Shown here piece after piece: positions 42,945 to 50,977 of a stretch of 64,000 bases of DNA (positions are counted from its first letter, which is position 1; each line of letters starts with the position of its first letter). The DNA is from Campylobacteraceae bacterium. GTDB lineage: Bacteria; Campylobacterota; Campylobacteria; Campylobacterales; Sulfurovaceae. The position numbers and the translations under genes are program-made. The notes below the pieces were generated by a model. The model had not been told where the DNA came from. It saw only the letters and a program-made list of their open reading frames with translations, and ran no database searches. The stretch spans positions 1 to 64,000 of the forward strand of contig JALXFN010000029.1 of assembly GCA_027068975.1 (NCBI GenBank). Direction: 5' to 3'.

Positions 42945-44792
42945 ATGAAAGATATAGAAAAATTAAGCAAAGAACCTTTAGGTGAATGTTTGGTTGCCAA
43001 AGTAGCACATATGTTGCAAAATGGTAGAGTTTTGATGAACTATCATGAAGAAGCTTATTATGGTCATGGGCTTGACTATATAGACGGAAAATTTTCTCTT
43101 TTGGAATCGGTTGGTGTTGAGTCTGAGGAGAAGAAGATTCTGCATGAGTGGGAAGATGAAGAGGAGTTTATTGAGTTTTTTGCTCGTCAATCAGACTACT
43201 CAATGAGTGGAGTCGATGAAAATGAAAAACTTTTTTATACTACAGATGAGTTATTGCTAAATATTGAAAGATTAACAAAAGAGAGATTTGAGCAAAATGC
43301 TAATTTTAAATACGATGAGAAGTATCTAAATGTTTTTAGAGAATTTATCTGTACACAATCTTCTGTACGACAAGAGGAGTTAGAAAAGACGCTCTTACAA
43401 CACGACAATAAAGTTGAGTATGCGATTCAAAATACTCTAACCAATGAGACAACCCATCTGCTTTTTGCCTTAGATGTTATAGACAAAGATTGTTTTGAGC
43501 ATGAAGCTGTAGAGAATGCAAAAGAGATAGGCATTAATGAATCATATGAACCAAAAGAAGAGGAAAAACTCTTTGATGCAGTAGAGGCGTATGCCCAGTG
43601 GCTAGAGACAAAGGGGTATCGTTTTGTCTATTGGACGGTGCATTCATGTAGCATTTGGGGTGTGGTTGTGCCAAAAGAGAGGGTAGATGCGTTGCTCTCT
43701 CTTGCAAAAGAGGTAGAGTTTCTAATGGTTCCTCTGCTTTTAGCACCTGAGCGTCCTGATTGGATAGAGACTCTCAAAGCAAAAAGAGTTCAAAATGGAG
43801 AAATCTATGTAGAAGAGAACTTTTATGAGACGCTTCAGACCTACGCTAAGAAAGCTCAAGAAATGGGACGGTCACTCTATCTCTACATTGGTATGGAGGG
43901 GTGTGGTACTTGTGCCATGCTTGAAAATAGTCTAAATTACCCTGAAATGCAGAGACTCTTTCAAGATGCTTTTCTTCTAAAGATTGACATTGTCCCTTTT
44001 TTAGCAACACTAAGAACAGTTTTTGTAGATACAACTTCTGCACCAACATTTTTTTACATCACACCCGAGGGAAAACTTACCAATCATACTATTGGTGGGT
44101 ATGCGTGGGAGAAAGATACCATAGAGAATAAAGTGTCAGCACTCACACCTTATCTGGAAGATAAAAACCATAAGCCAAGAGTGCTTGATGAAACATTTGC
44201 TAAAGAGATGATACTCAATGTTATTTTACTCTATCCAAAACGATCAATAGTCAAACAGATGATTAAAGAGAGTAGGTTAGATGTCTCTAAGCCTGAAAAC
44301 AACCTCTTGTTTGGCATTGTTGATGGTTACCAATTTGATATGGATGCACTTAAAGAGATTGTTGTCTATCTTCTAAAACATAAGACCAATATCAACCAAC
44401 AAAATGAGTTTGGAGAGACTGCACTTATTAAAGCTATTCATGCTCCTAGAATGGACCTTGCAAGACCTTTTATAGAACTTGGTGCCAATATTAACCTAAA
44501 AGATAACGAAGATAACACTCCTCTGCATCTTCTTATCAACTGCTCGTGGCAAAGGGAAACCTTTGCTGACGATGTAGCTTTTTTTGTAGAACATGGAGCA
44601 GATTTAACTCTAAAAAATAGAGATGGACTTACTCCTTTAGAGCTTTTTAAAACATTACCGTTTAACTATATTCCTTTTTATCTTTATGTTGAGGGGTTGG
44701 AGTGGGAAGTATTACATATCGAGTTAGTGAGAGGGAGAGAGATGGATAGGGTGCATTGGAGAGTGATGGGGTTGTTGGGTAAGAGAAGATAA
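42945..44792 (+). CDS. Thioredoxin-fold and ankyrin-repeat protein, 615 aa
   Basis: No signal peptide is present. The N-terminal ~200 residues are acidic and helical. A segment at ~205-265 (AYAQWLETKGYRFVYWTVHS) recalls small DUF6630-like domains, seen only by pattern. Residues ~285-400 look like a thioredoxin fold of the thioredoxin_7 type: EMGRSLYLYIGMEGCGTCAM with a CGTC motif, and SAPTFFYITPEG with the cis-Pro. The C-terminal part has three to four ankyrin repeats (EFGETALIKAIHAPRMDLA, EDNTPLHLLIN). A cytoplasmic redox-active binding protein is inferred. It follows the small gene by 20 bases. Confidence 0.78.
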   Translation: MKDIEKLSKEPLGECLVAKVAHMLQNGRVLMNYHEEAYYGHGLDYIDGKFSLLESVGVESEEKKILHEWEDEEEFIEFFARQSDYSMSGVDENEKLFYTTDELLLNIERLTKERFEQNANFKYDEKYLNVFREFICTQSSVRQEELEKTLLQHDNKVEYAIQNTLTNETTHLLFALDVIDKDCFEHEAVENAKEIGINESYEPKEEEKLFDAVEAYAQWLETKGYRFVYWTVHSCSIWGVVVPKERVDALLSLAKEVEFLMVPLLLAPERPDWIETLKAKRVQNGEIYVEENFYETLQTYAKKAQEMGRSLYLYIGMEGCGTCAMLENSLNYPEMQRLFQDAFLLKIDIVPFLATLRTVFVDTTSAPTFFYITPEGKLTNHTIGGYAWEKDTIENKVSALTPYLEDKNHKPRVLDETFAKEMILNVILLYPKRSIVKQMIKESRLDVSKPENNLLFGIVDGYQFDMDALKEIVVYLLKHKTNINQQNEFGETALIKAIHAPRMDLARPFIELGANINLKDNEDNTPLHLLINCSWQRETFADDVAFFVEHGADLTLKNRDGLTPLELFKTLPFNYIPFYLYVEGLEWEVLHIELVRGREMDRVHWRVMGLLGKRR

Positions 44793-44896
44793 GATTTTTA
44801 TGATATAATAAAAAATAATACAAAAAAATAGGAATTAACAATGAAAAAATATTTATCTACAGTTGCAATAGCAAGTTTACTTTTTGTCGGATGTGG
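44791..44896 (+). repeat. Duplicated promoter/signal-peptide cassette, copy A
   Basis: This 106-base stretch aligns without gaps to 46624-46729. It covers a TATAAT box (44804-44809), the ribosome site and the lipoprotein signal sequence through the lipobox Cys. The downstream mature proteins differ. Confidence 0.8.
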
Positions 44897-45533
44897 TTCT
44901 AGTGGTGGTGGTACAGATGGTTCTGGAGGAAGTTCAAGTACTGGGAATAATACTAGAAACCCTGGAACAGGAGGTGATGGGGAAATTCCAAAAAATTTTG
45001 TTGGGCAATTTTCTTGTGAAGAGTCCATACCTTTTGGAGGGAAAACGGTTACCCTCAAAGGTGGAAGCCATGGAGAGATATCTGTCTCCTGTGATGGAGA
45101 GAGTGAACATTATAGTCTATCTGGTGTTAGTCATACTATTCGTGATGCACGTGTAGTAAGAGCAACCATTGAAAAATCTTCATCTGGGAAGACAGTATCA
45201 ATTATTGATATAGATTACAAAACAAGAGATGATTATGGTGAGGTTAAATATTATATGTCTAACTCAGAAACCAATGAAGTAATGAGTTGTAAAGCTACTT
45301 TTCGTTCTCCCCTTACTTTAACTGTCTCTACCGATGAAGAGATTTCTAAGTTTATTGACCCTATACAAGATTTACCCTTAATGCTCTCTTCTGATTGTCC
45401 GACGAACATGCCTTCTTTAGATTTATCAAGTGAAATTAACCATGAGCTGTCCATATCTGAAAATGCAGAGATATATTTAGATTCTGACCTAGCTATACCG
45501 AGTAGAACAACTTGGACTTATGAGTTAAAGTAA
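44841..45533 (+). CDS. Predicted lipoprotein with Gly/Ser linker, 230 aa
   Basis: The signal peptide ends with the lipobox LLFVGC (Cys18). A flexible Gly/Ser/Asn-rich linker of ~35 residues follows, then a beta-rich domain with four or more Cys (FSCEESIPFGG, ISVSCDGE, MSCKATF, SSDCPTNM). It probably hangs from the outer membrane. The promoter and signal region duplicate those of the lipoprotein at 46674. No family is recognised. Confidence 0.8.
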   Translation: MKKYLSTVAIASLLFVGCGSSGGGTDGSGGSSSTGNNTRNPGTGGDGEIPKNFVGQFSCEESIPFGGKTVTLKGGSHGEISVSCDGESEHYSLSGVSHTIRDARVVRATIEKSSSGKTVSIIDIDYKTRDDYGEVKYYMSNSETNEVMSCKATFRSPLTLTVSTDEEISKFIDPIQDLPLMLSSDCPTNMPSLDLSSEINHELSISENAEIYLDSDLAIPSRTTWTYELK

Positions 45534-45549
45534 TTAGTGAATAAACATT

Positions 45550-45762
45550 ATGGAAATAGAACTATTCAATATAAAATGTAATCTCTTTGGTTATGGTGAT
45601 GTTTGTATGATAGGTTTGACAGCTATTATGTTTGTACTATTTTTATTTGCCATAGGTAAAATTAGAGTGAATGAAAATACATTATACTATTGGCTTATGT
45701 TGCCTTTTATTCTTTTATTAATATATTGGGTAGCATTTTTAGGGATAGGTTTTCCTTGGTAA
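45550..45762 (+). CDS. Small two-helix membrane protein, 70 aa
   Basis: The product has hydrophobic segments CMIGLTAIMFVLFLFAIGKI and YYWLMLPFILLLIYWVAFLG joined by a short polar loop, with no other features. It lies 16 bases after the lipoprotein gene and 28 before the next. The family is unknown; coding status rests on the membrane pattern and operon position. Confidence 0.6.
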   Translation: MEIELFNIKCNLFGYGDVCMIGLTAIMFVLFLFAIGKIRVNENTLYYWLMLPFILLLIYWVAFLGIGFPW

Positions 45763-45790
45763 TATATAGATTTATAAAAGCAGGTAAAAG

Positions 45791-46594
45791 ATGAAAAAGT
45801 TTATAAAGATCTATCTTATTGTTGCACTTGTCTCTTCTGCTTTGATATTTTTCATAACGGGCAGTTTTGGTTTAGCCGACTATGAGCTTGAACAGTTAGT
45901 AGAACATAAAGAGAGATATAAGAGCGTTATAGAGACGATAAAGAGTGCTAAAAGAGATAAAAACAACAATCTTTATCTCTGTTTGACTATGATAAAAGCA
46001 CCTCAAAACACTACAAAAGAGTATCAGCTTAAAGTTCCTTTGAGTGCCTATGAGAATTATGATGCTTCATCTTTTCGTAAGTGGTATTATGAAAAGAACA
46101 TCTCTGTAGAGGCAAAAGAACAAGGCTTTATCGAAAGTCATCAAGAAGGGTACACTGTCTCTTTTCCAGAAAGTGCACTCATTGAAGGATGCAACTTTAG
46201 TCATGGGCTGTCAAGCATAAACATCAGCAAAGAGAACCCACCATTTAAAAAACCAGCTGGTAACAGTGTGAATGATTATCCAGCTCATTTAAATATAAAG
46301 ACATCAACAAAAGATATACTATACTATCCCTTGGAGATAAAACAGCGTTATGTGAATGCTAAGAATTTTTTTCTCTATGCTACTCAAAAAGATTTCATAG
46401 GAACATCGTGGAGTGATGAGAAATCAAACTATCTTATCATTGAAGTAAGAGGGGATAGATATTATTCCCCTAACAAAGCACTCCAATGGAGTAAACCTTT
46501 AGCTATTATATTCGATATACTTACTGCACCATTGCAGATACTAGTATCAATTTTTTTGTTTGGTAGAATGATGATTAATGGAGTGAGTTGTTAA
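45791..46594 (+). CDS. Membrane-anchored hypothetical protein, 267 aa
   Basis: One membrane helix lies at the N-terminus (IYLIVALVSSALIFFITGSF) and one at the C-terminus (PLQILVSIFLFGRMMI). About 200 residues between them are probably periplasmic and include Cys-containing strands (NNLYLCLTMIKAPQN, IEGCNFSHGLSSINIS). The double-anchor layout with a middle ectodomain is typical of small surface or immunity-like membrane proteins, but no family is recognised. It precedes the duplicated promoter cassette copy B. Confidence 0.7.
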   Translation: MKKFIKIYLIVALVSSALIFFITGSFGLADYELEQLVEHKERYKSVIETIKSAKRDKNNNLYLCLTMIKAPQNTTKEYQLKVPLSAYENYDASSFRKWYYEKNISVEAKEQGFIESHQEGYTVSFPESALIEGCNFSHGLSSINISKENPPFKKPAGNSVNDYPAHLNIKTSTKDILYYPLEIKQRYVNAKNFFLYATQKDFIGTSWSDEKSNYLIIEVRGDRYYSPNKALQWSKPLAIIFDILTAPLQILVSIFLFGRMMINGVSC

Positions 46595-46623
46595 TAATGA
46601 ATTAGTTAGCATAAAATTTCCTT

Positions 46624-46729
46624 AAAATTTTTATGATATAATAAAAAACAATATAAAAGAATAGGAGTTAACAGTGAAACAGTATTTATCTATATTGGTA
46701 ATATCAAGTTTACTTTTTATAGGATGTGG
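46624..46729 (+). repeat. Duplicated promoter/signal-peptide cassette, copy B
   Basis: It aligns gap-free with 44791-44896, including TATAAT (here 46637-46642), ribosome site and lipobox. The start codon changed from ATG to GTG. Confidence 0.8.
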
Positions 46730-48401
46730 AAGTGATGGAAGTACACCTTCTAAAAACAATGGCTTAACCTCTACTCAGCACAATAGTATTCCAAATATAT
46801 TTTTTAATGATCCCATAGTAAATAAAGTAAAAGAATTTAATGTTGCTACACTTCCTGCAAAATTAAACAATATCTCTAAAGATAATTATATAGAAGTTTA
46901 TAAAAGAGTGCAACAGATTCAACTCTCTGGGTTTCCTAAGCTTGGTGATACATTTAGCTTAAATGCACGACACACAAACTCTTCAAAAGCATTACAAAAA
47001 AACAATAAAGTTGTCTATGAAAATAGATGGAGTCGAGAAGATGAATACAACTGTATAGAGAGTGGTTCTGTAACAAAGGAGGTTAGACTGATACCACGAG
47101 AGAATTTTGATGCTGATACCTATAAAGTAGGAGATAATACAGACTTTAGCTACAGTAACTGTGATATGAGGAATGTGCGATACAATGGTAAAGTGACCTA
47201 TCATGTTAATGATTTTAAAAAATTTGATTATACTTTTGGTGCCATACCTTTAGGAGAATTCACCTCTAATTTTAATCATATGAGTAGAGAGACAGAAACT
47301 CAAAAAATAACTTTAGATGGTACTATTAAATTTAACTCATCGGCTCGTTATAAACCAAAACCTGATGGCTCTCTTACGTGGCTAGAGATGAAATATTCAA
47401 CAGTTGGGGATTTTACAGTAACAGTTTATGATAAATACACTGGTGAGACTACAAAGTTAACCTATAATGGTGTATTAGAGAAGATAGATTATAATCATGA
47501 AGGTTCAAGCTCTTCCTCTTCAACAAGTGTCAATAATAATAGTTCACATTTTAGCTATAGAAAAACTTCAGATTATAGATTGTTCATTGAAAATGGTACT
47601 AAAGTAGCTACACTAAGAATGGTTGATAATATACCTGGTATGTTAAATAGTGATGGAAGCGTTGCTGTTAGAGCAGTAGGTGGAGACTATATTCATTTAA
47701 ATATGTCTGAATTAAAGGTTGGATGGAATCAGGTATACCAAATACAATTAGCTGATGGAACAACTAAATATATCTTTGATAAAGATGCAGACTTGTTCCC
47801 AGAGGCAAGTGAAGTAGAGGGAACCCCAAAATATACACTTCCTCTTAGCAATGTAGGTTTAATGCAAGGAGTAGTTGTTATAGGATTTGATGCCTGTCCA
47901 TACACAGTAGGGTTGCGTAAAAACCTAGAAGAGCTTGGTATTGAGTATAAGTATGTAAATACAAAAGCTAGTCAAGAGGAACATAATATTCTAAATTGGT
48001 TTGGAATATATTCTGTACCATATATTGGAATAGATGGAGCCTATTTCGCTATTGGTGGGAGTAGTAAATATAAAAGCTACACAGCAGCAATATTAAGTTT
48101 ATATGGACATGAGTCAGATGTAGAAGCTGTTAAGAGAGGACGCCAAGCAAGTGCTTCTATAAAGCTTAAAGGTTGGTTTGAAGAACTACAATCAAAACCA
48201 AAACATACAGCTTTAGCAGTAGCTGTCGATACACCATATCTTTATCAGGCATGGTGGGTATGGGGCTATAGTAGCAAAGAAAAAGCTCGTATCAATGCTT
48301 TACAAAAATGTGAAAAAGCTAGAAGTGAGCGTGTAAGTAAAGGTAAAAAGCCTGTATTATCTACTTGTAAAATTTACTCAATAGATGGGGTAAAACAGTA
48401 A
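46674..48401 (+). CDS. Lipoprotein with glutaredoxin-like and DUF4189-like domains, 575 aa
   Basis: A GTG start preceded by AGGAG gives a signal peptide with lipobox LLFIGC (Cys18). Residues ~30-290 are a beta-rich domain without known relatives, with a Ser-rich linker. Residues ~400-475 resemble a glutaredoxin: GVVVIGFDACPYTVGLRKNL with CPYT, and the VPYIGIDG segment with cis-Pro. The last ~75 residues (HTALAVAVDTPYLYQAWWVW, STCKIYSIDG) match the Cys-rich module repeated in the ankyrin protein at 37894. A periplasmic redox protein is suggested. Confidence 0.8.
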   Translation: MKQYLSILVISSLLFIGCGSDGSTPSKNNGLTSTQHNSIPNIFFNDPIVNKVKEFNVATLPAKLNNISKDNYIEVYKRVQQIQLSGFPKLGDTFSLNARHTNSSKALQKNNKVVYENRWSREDEYNCIESGSVTKEVRLIPRENFDADTYKVGDNTDFSYSNCDMRNVRYNGKVTYHVNDFKKFDYTFGAIPLGEFTSNFNHMSRETETQKITLDGTIKFNSSARYKPKPDGSLTWLEMKYSTVGDFTVTVYDKYTGETTKLTYNGVLEKIDYNHEGSSSSSSTSVNNNSSHFSYRKTSDYRLFIENGTKVATLRMVDNIPGMLNSDGSVAVRAVGGDYIHLNMSELKVGWNQVYQIQLADGTTKYIFDKDADLFPEASEVEGTPKYTLPLSNVGLMQGVVVIGFDACPYTVGLRKNLEELGIEYKYVNTKASQEEHNILNWFGIYSVPYIGIDGAYFAIGGSSKYKSYTAAILSLYGHESDVEAVKRGRQASASIKLKGWFEELQSKPKHTALAVAVDTPYLYQAWWVWGYSSKEKARINALQKCEKARSERVSKGKKPVLSTCKIYSIDGVKQ

Positions 48402-48418
48402 AATATCAAGAGCTAACA

Positions 48419-48853
48419 ATGAAATTTGAAAAGCAGATAGAAATTTTTAAGACTTTAGATTATGAGTTTGTAGATGGAGTAACCAAAGAGCTAATTCTTG
48501 ATGATGTATATGAAATGACATGGGAAGAAGAGACTGAAAAGTACATTGAAGAGAACCCTTTTTTGATACTATACTATCTATTTGGATGGAGAAGTCCAGC
48601 TATAAAAAACTATAACTATTCAGACAAGTGTATTTATTTTGATTTAGAGTTTTTTGATACTAGCTTACAATACAAATGGTTTATGGAAAGAATGGGTGCA
48701 ATTACTAATGGAGAAATACATTTCTCAGATATAACAATAGAAACCGATTTAAATGACGGAGAGTGGATTAACTTCAAAGTAAACAATATATCTAAGCGAT
48801 GGAAAATAGGACAAACAAGCGTTTATCTCTATGTTTCACCACTTCTATGCTAA
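48419..48853 (+). CDS. Hypothetical protein, 144 aa, with displaced C-terminus
   Basis: A soluble acidic protein starting MKFEKQIEIFKTLDYEF. Family not recognised. Its last ~14 codons run out of frame over DNA that encodes YgiQ in another frame (from about 48810), so the native C-terminus was probably lost at a recombination point. Whether the protein is still functional is unknown. It is 17 bases after the lipoprotein gene. Confidence 0.6.
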   Translation: MKFEKQIEIFKTLDYEFVDGVTKELILDDVYEMTWEEETEKYIEENPFLILYYLFGWRSPAIKNYNYSDKCIYFDLEFFDTSLQYKWFMERMGAITNGEIHFSDITIETDLNDGEWINFKVNNISKRWKIGQTSVYLYVSPLLC

Positions 48854-49952
48854 CAACGAACCAGGGGTCTCAAAAGGGCTTATGCAAGAGCATGATGGTG
48901 GTCGTTACCTTATTCAAAATCCACCACAAGAGAGCATGACAGAAGAGGAGATAGACCACATTTATGACATAGGGTATGAGCGTGATGTTCACCCTTACTA
49001 TAAGTCGCAAGGTGAAGTACGTGGACTACAAACCATCCAGTTTTCGGTGACGACCCATCATGGTTGTTACGGTGAGTGTAACTTCTGTGCTATTACGGTT
49101 CACCAAGGGCGAACTATTCGTAGTCGTAGTCAAAAGTCCATTGTCTCTGAGATAGACCAGTTTAAAGAGCATAAAGATTTTAAAGGCATCATTAACGATG
49201 TGGGTGGAGCAACAGCCAACATGTATGGTTTTGAGTGTAACAAAAAGCTCAAAAGTGGAGTCTGTCAAGACATACCTTGTACCAGTTCACAAGTCTGTCC
49301 CATACTCAAACCAACCCACGCCCCACAGATAGAGCTGTTAGGAAAAATTCGTAAGCTACCTCATGTGAAAAAAGCTTTTGTTAACAGTGGTATTCGTTAC
49401 GATTTGATTCAAGAAGATACCAAACATGGAAAGCAGTACCTAAAAACATTGGTAGACCACCATATATCTGGGCAGATGAAAGTCGCACCTGAACATATAG
49501 ATGATAAAGTCCTTAAATACATGAACAAGCCAGATAAGTCTACACTGATGAGGTTTAAGAAAGATTTTGATGACCTAAACAAGAAGTCAGGGAAGAAACA
49601 GTTTTTGACCTACTACCTCATAGCAGCACACCCAGGAAGTCAACTTAAAGATATGGAGAACCTAAAAGAGTTTGCCAACAGTGAGTTGCAGTTGAACCCA
49701 GAGCAGGTTCAAGTCTTTATTCCTACACCCTCTACTTATTCAGCACTGATGTACTACACCGAGATGGATCCTTGGACGAGAGAGAAGATGTTTATAGAGA
49801 AAGACCCCATGCGCAAACAGAAGCAAAAAGATGTGGTGACAGAGAAGACAAAGTATAGAAAGAGTAGTAAAAAAGAGAGTTATATTAAAGCAAAAGAGAA
49901 GTTTAACTATAGAGCCTATAAAGAGTTACATGGCTTTAGAAAGTATTATTAG
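48831..49952 (+). pseudogene. ygiQ: YgiQ-family radical SAM protein, N-terminally truncated
   Basis: The 373-residue frame corresponds to the C-terminal part of YgiQ (UPF0313) proteins, which are roughly 600-750 residues. Retained are the YANNEP/LIQNPP entry block, the cluster motif Cys79-Cys83-Cys86 (HHGCYGECNFC) and the HQGRTIRSRSQKSI segment. The SGIRYDL, KVAPEH and FIPTPSTYSALMYYT blocks are also kept. Coding-like sequence extends back only seven codons (from 48810) before a stop. The missing N-terminal ~250-300 residues are not upstream. It may be a pseudogene or a shortened enzyme; an assembly join is also possible. Confidence 0.85.
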
Positions 49953-49959
49953 ATTGTGA

Positions 49960-49965
49960 TATAAT
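49960..49965 (+). promoter_or_regulatory. Putative yajQ promoter (-10 box)
   Basis: TATAAT lies 31 bases before yajQ, with AAGGAT between. Confidence 0.5.
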
Positions 49966-49996
49966 TTTTTAAAAATTTAGATAAAAAGGATAAAAA

Positions 49997-50494
49997 ATGG
50001 CAAAAGACCACTACTTCGATATTACAGCAAAGCTAGATATGATGGAGATGAAAAATGCAATTATTATGGCTCAAAAAGAGGTGGCAACACGTTTTGATTT
50101 TAAAGGCTTGGTTGCAGAGATTGACCTGAATGAAAAGGCAAAGATAGTCTCTCTTAGCTCCTCTAGTGAACAGAAGATTGATGCACTAAAAGATATACTT
50201 ATCTCAAAACTTATTAAACGAAACATTGCAGGAAAGTCACTTGAAGAGGTAAAAACAGAGGGAATTTCTGGTGGAAATACAAAGGTTATTTATAAAATAG
50301 TAGACAGCATCGAAAAAGATGAAGCCAAAGAGATAGTCAAAGCCATTAAAGCTTTAAAGTTAAAAGTTACGCCATCTATTCAAGGTGATGAGGTTCGTGT
50401 AAGTGGGAAGAAGATAGATGATTTACAAACTGTAATGAAAGCCGTTAAAGAGCTTGATTTAAAAGCTCCATTGGTATTTGGAAATTTTAAATAA
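49997..50494 (+). CDS. yajQ: YajQ-family nucleotide-binding protein
   Basis: The 165-residue product matches the YajQ (DUF520) family over its whole length: HYFDITAKLDMMEMKNAI, TRFDFKG, KIVSLSSSSEQKIDALKDIL, VTPSIQGDEVRVSGKKIDDL. Family members bind tRNA, nucleotides or cyclic di-GMP. It is a single-gene unit between its own -10 box and a REP-like hairpin. No cyclic di-GMP genes are adjacent. Confidence 0.95.
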   Translation: MAKDHYFDITAKLDMMEMKNAIIMAQKEVATRFDFKGLVAEIDLNEKAKIVSLSSSSEQKIDALKDILISKLIKRNIAGKSLEEVKTEGISGGNTKVIYKIVDSIEKDEAKEIVKAIKALKLKVTPSIQGDEVRVSGKKIDDLQTVMKAVKELDLKAPLVFGNFK

Positions 50495-50496
50495 GC

Positions 50497-50520
50497 GTAG
50501 GGTGCGATTGCTATCGCACC
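50497..50520. repeat. REP-like palindrome / yajQ terminator
   Basis: A GTAGG head followed by GGTGCGAT (50501-50508), loop TGCT and ATCGCACC (50513-50520), two bases after the yajQ stop. Confidence 0.7.
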
Positions 50521-50542
50521 AAATGGTAGAAAAGGGAGACTG

Positions 50543-50791
50543 TTATGAACAGTGTCCACCACCACAACAACCAGAGTGTGCTTGAGGTGCAGGTGCATTC
50601 ATAGCAATACTAAAGTTCTCACCATCTTCACTTAGTGTAAAATCATGTTTTCCACAAAATTTTGTATTCATGTGGTTTACCATGCTTTGTGCTTGAATTA
50701 GAGCATCATCTTTATTGTCGAAACTCATGTTGTTGTCGTAGGCACTTTTTTTGAAACATCCACACTCTTTATCTACTGTGATTTTAAACAT
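50543..50791 (-). CDS. Small Cys-rich-tailed protein, 82 aa
   Basis: The start at 50791 (MFKITVDKECGCF) follows AAGGAT; an upstream in-frame ATG lacks a site. The protein has Cys residues near the N-terminus (ECGCF), a middle alpha/beta part (AQSMVNHMNTKFCGKHDF) and ends in GCCGGGHCS. A Cys/His-rich tail of this sort suggests metal or sulfur binding. Family unknown. It is convergent with yajQ and divergent from the formate dehydrogenase-like gene. Confidence 0.75.
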   Translation of the reverse strand: MFKITVDKECGCFKKSAYDNNMSFDNKDDALIQAQSMVNHMNTKFCGKHDFTLSEDGENFSIAMNAPAPQAHSGCCGGGHCS

Positions 50792-50977
50792 ATTTAAATC
50801 CTTTATTGATTTGTATTTTTTGGATAATAACACACTTTACTTAAAAATAGGAGTAATATACTCCTATTTTATTTATAAAACTTTACTTAAGTAGAAAAAT
50901 GTTCAGTAAAATCTCCTAACTTTAAGTAAAAATAGGATAAAAATAGTCTTAATTAAAAGTTCATCAAGGGTTAGTTT

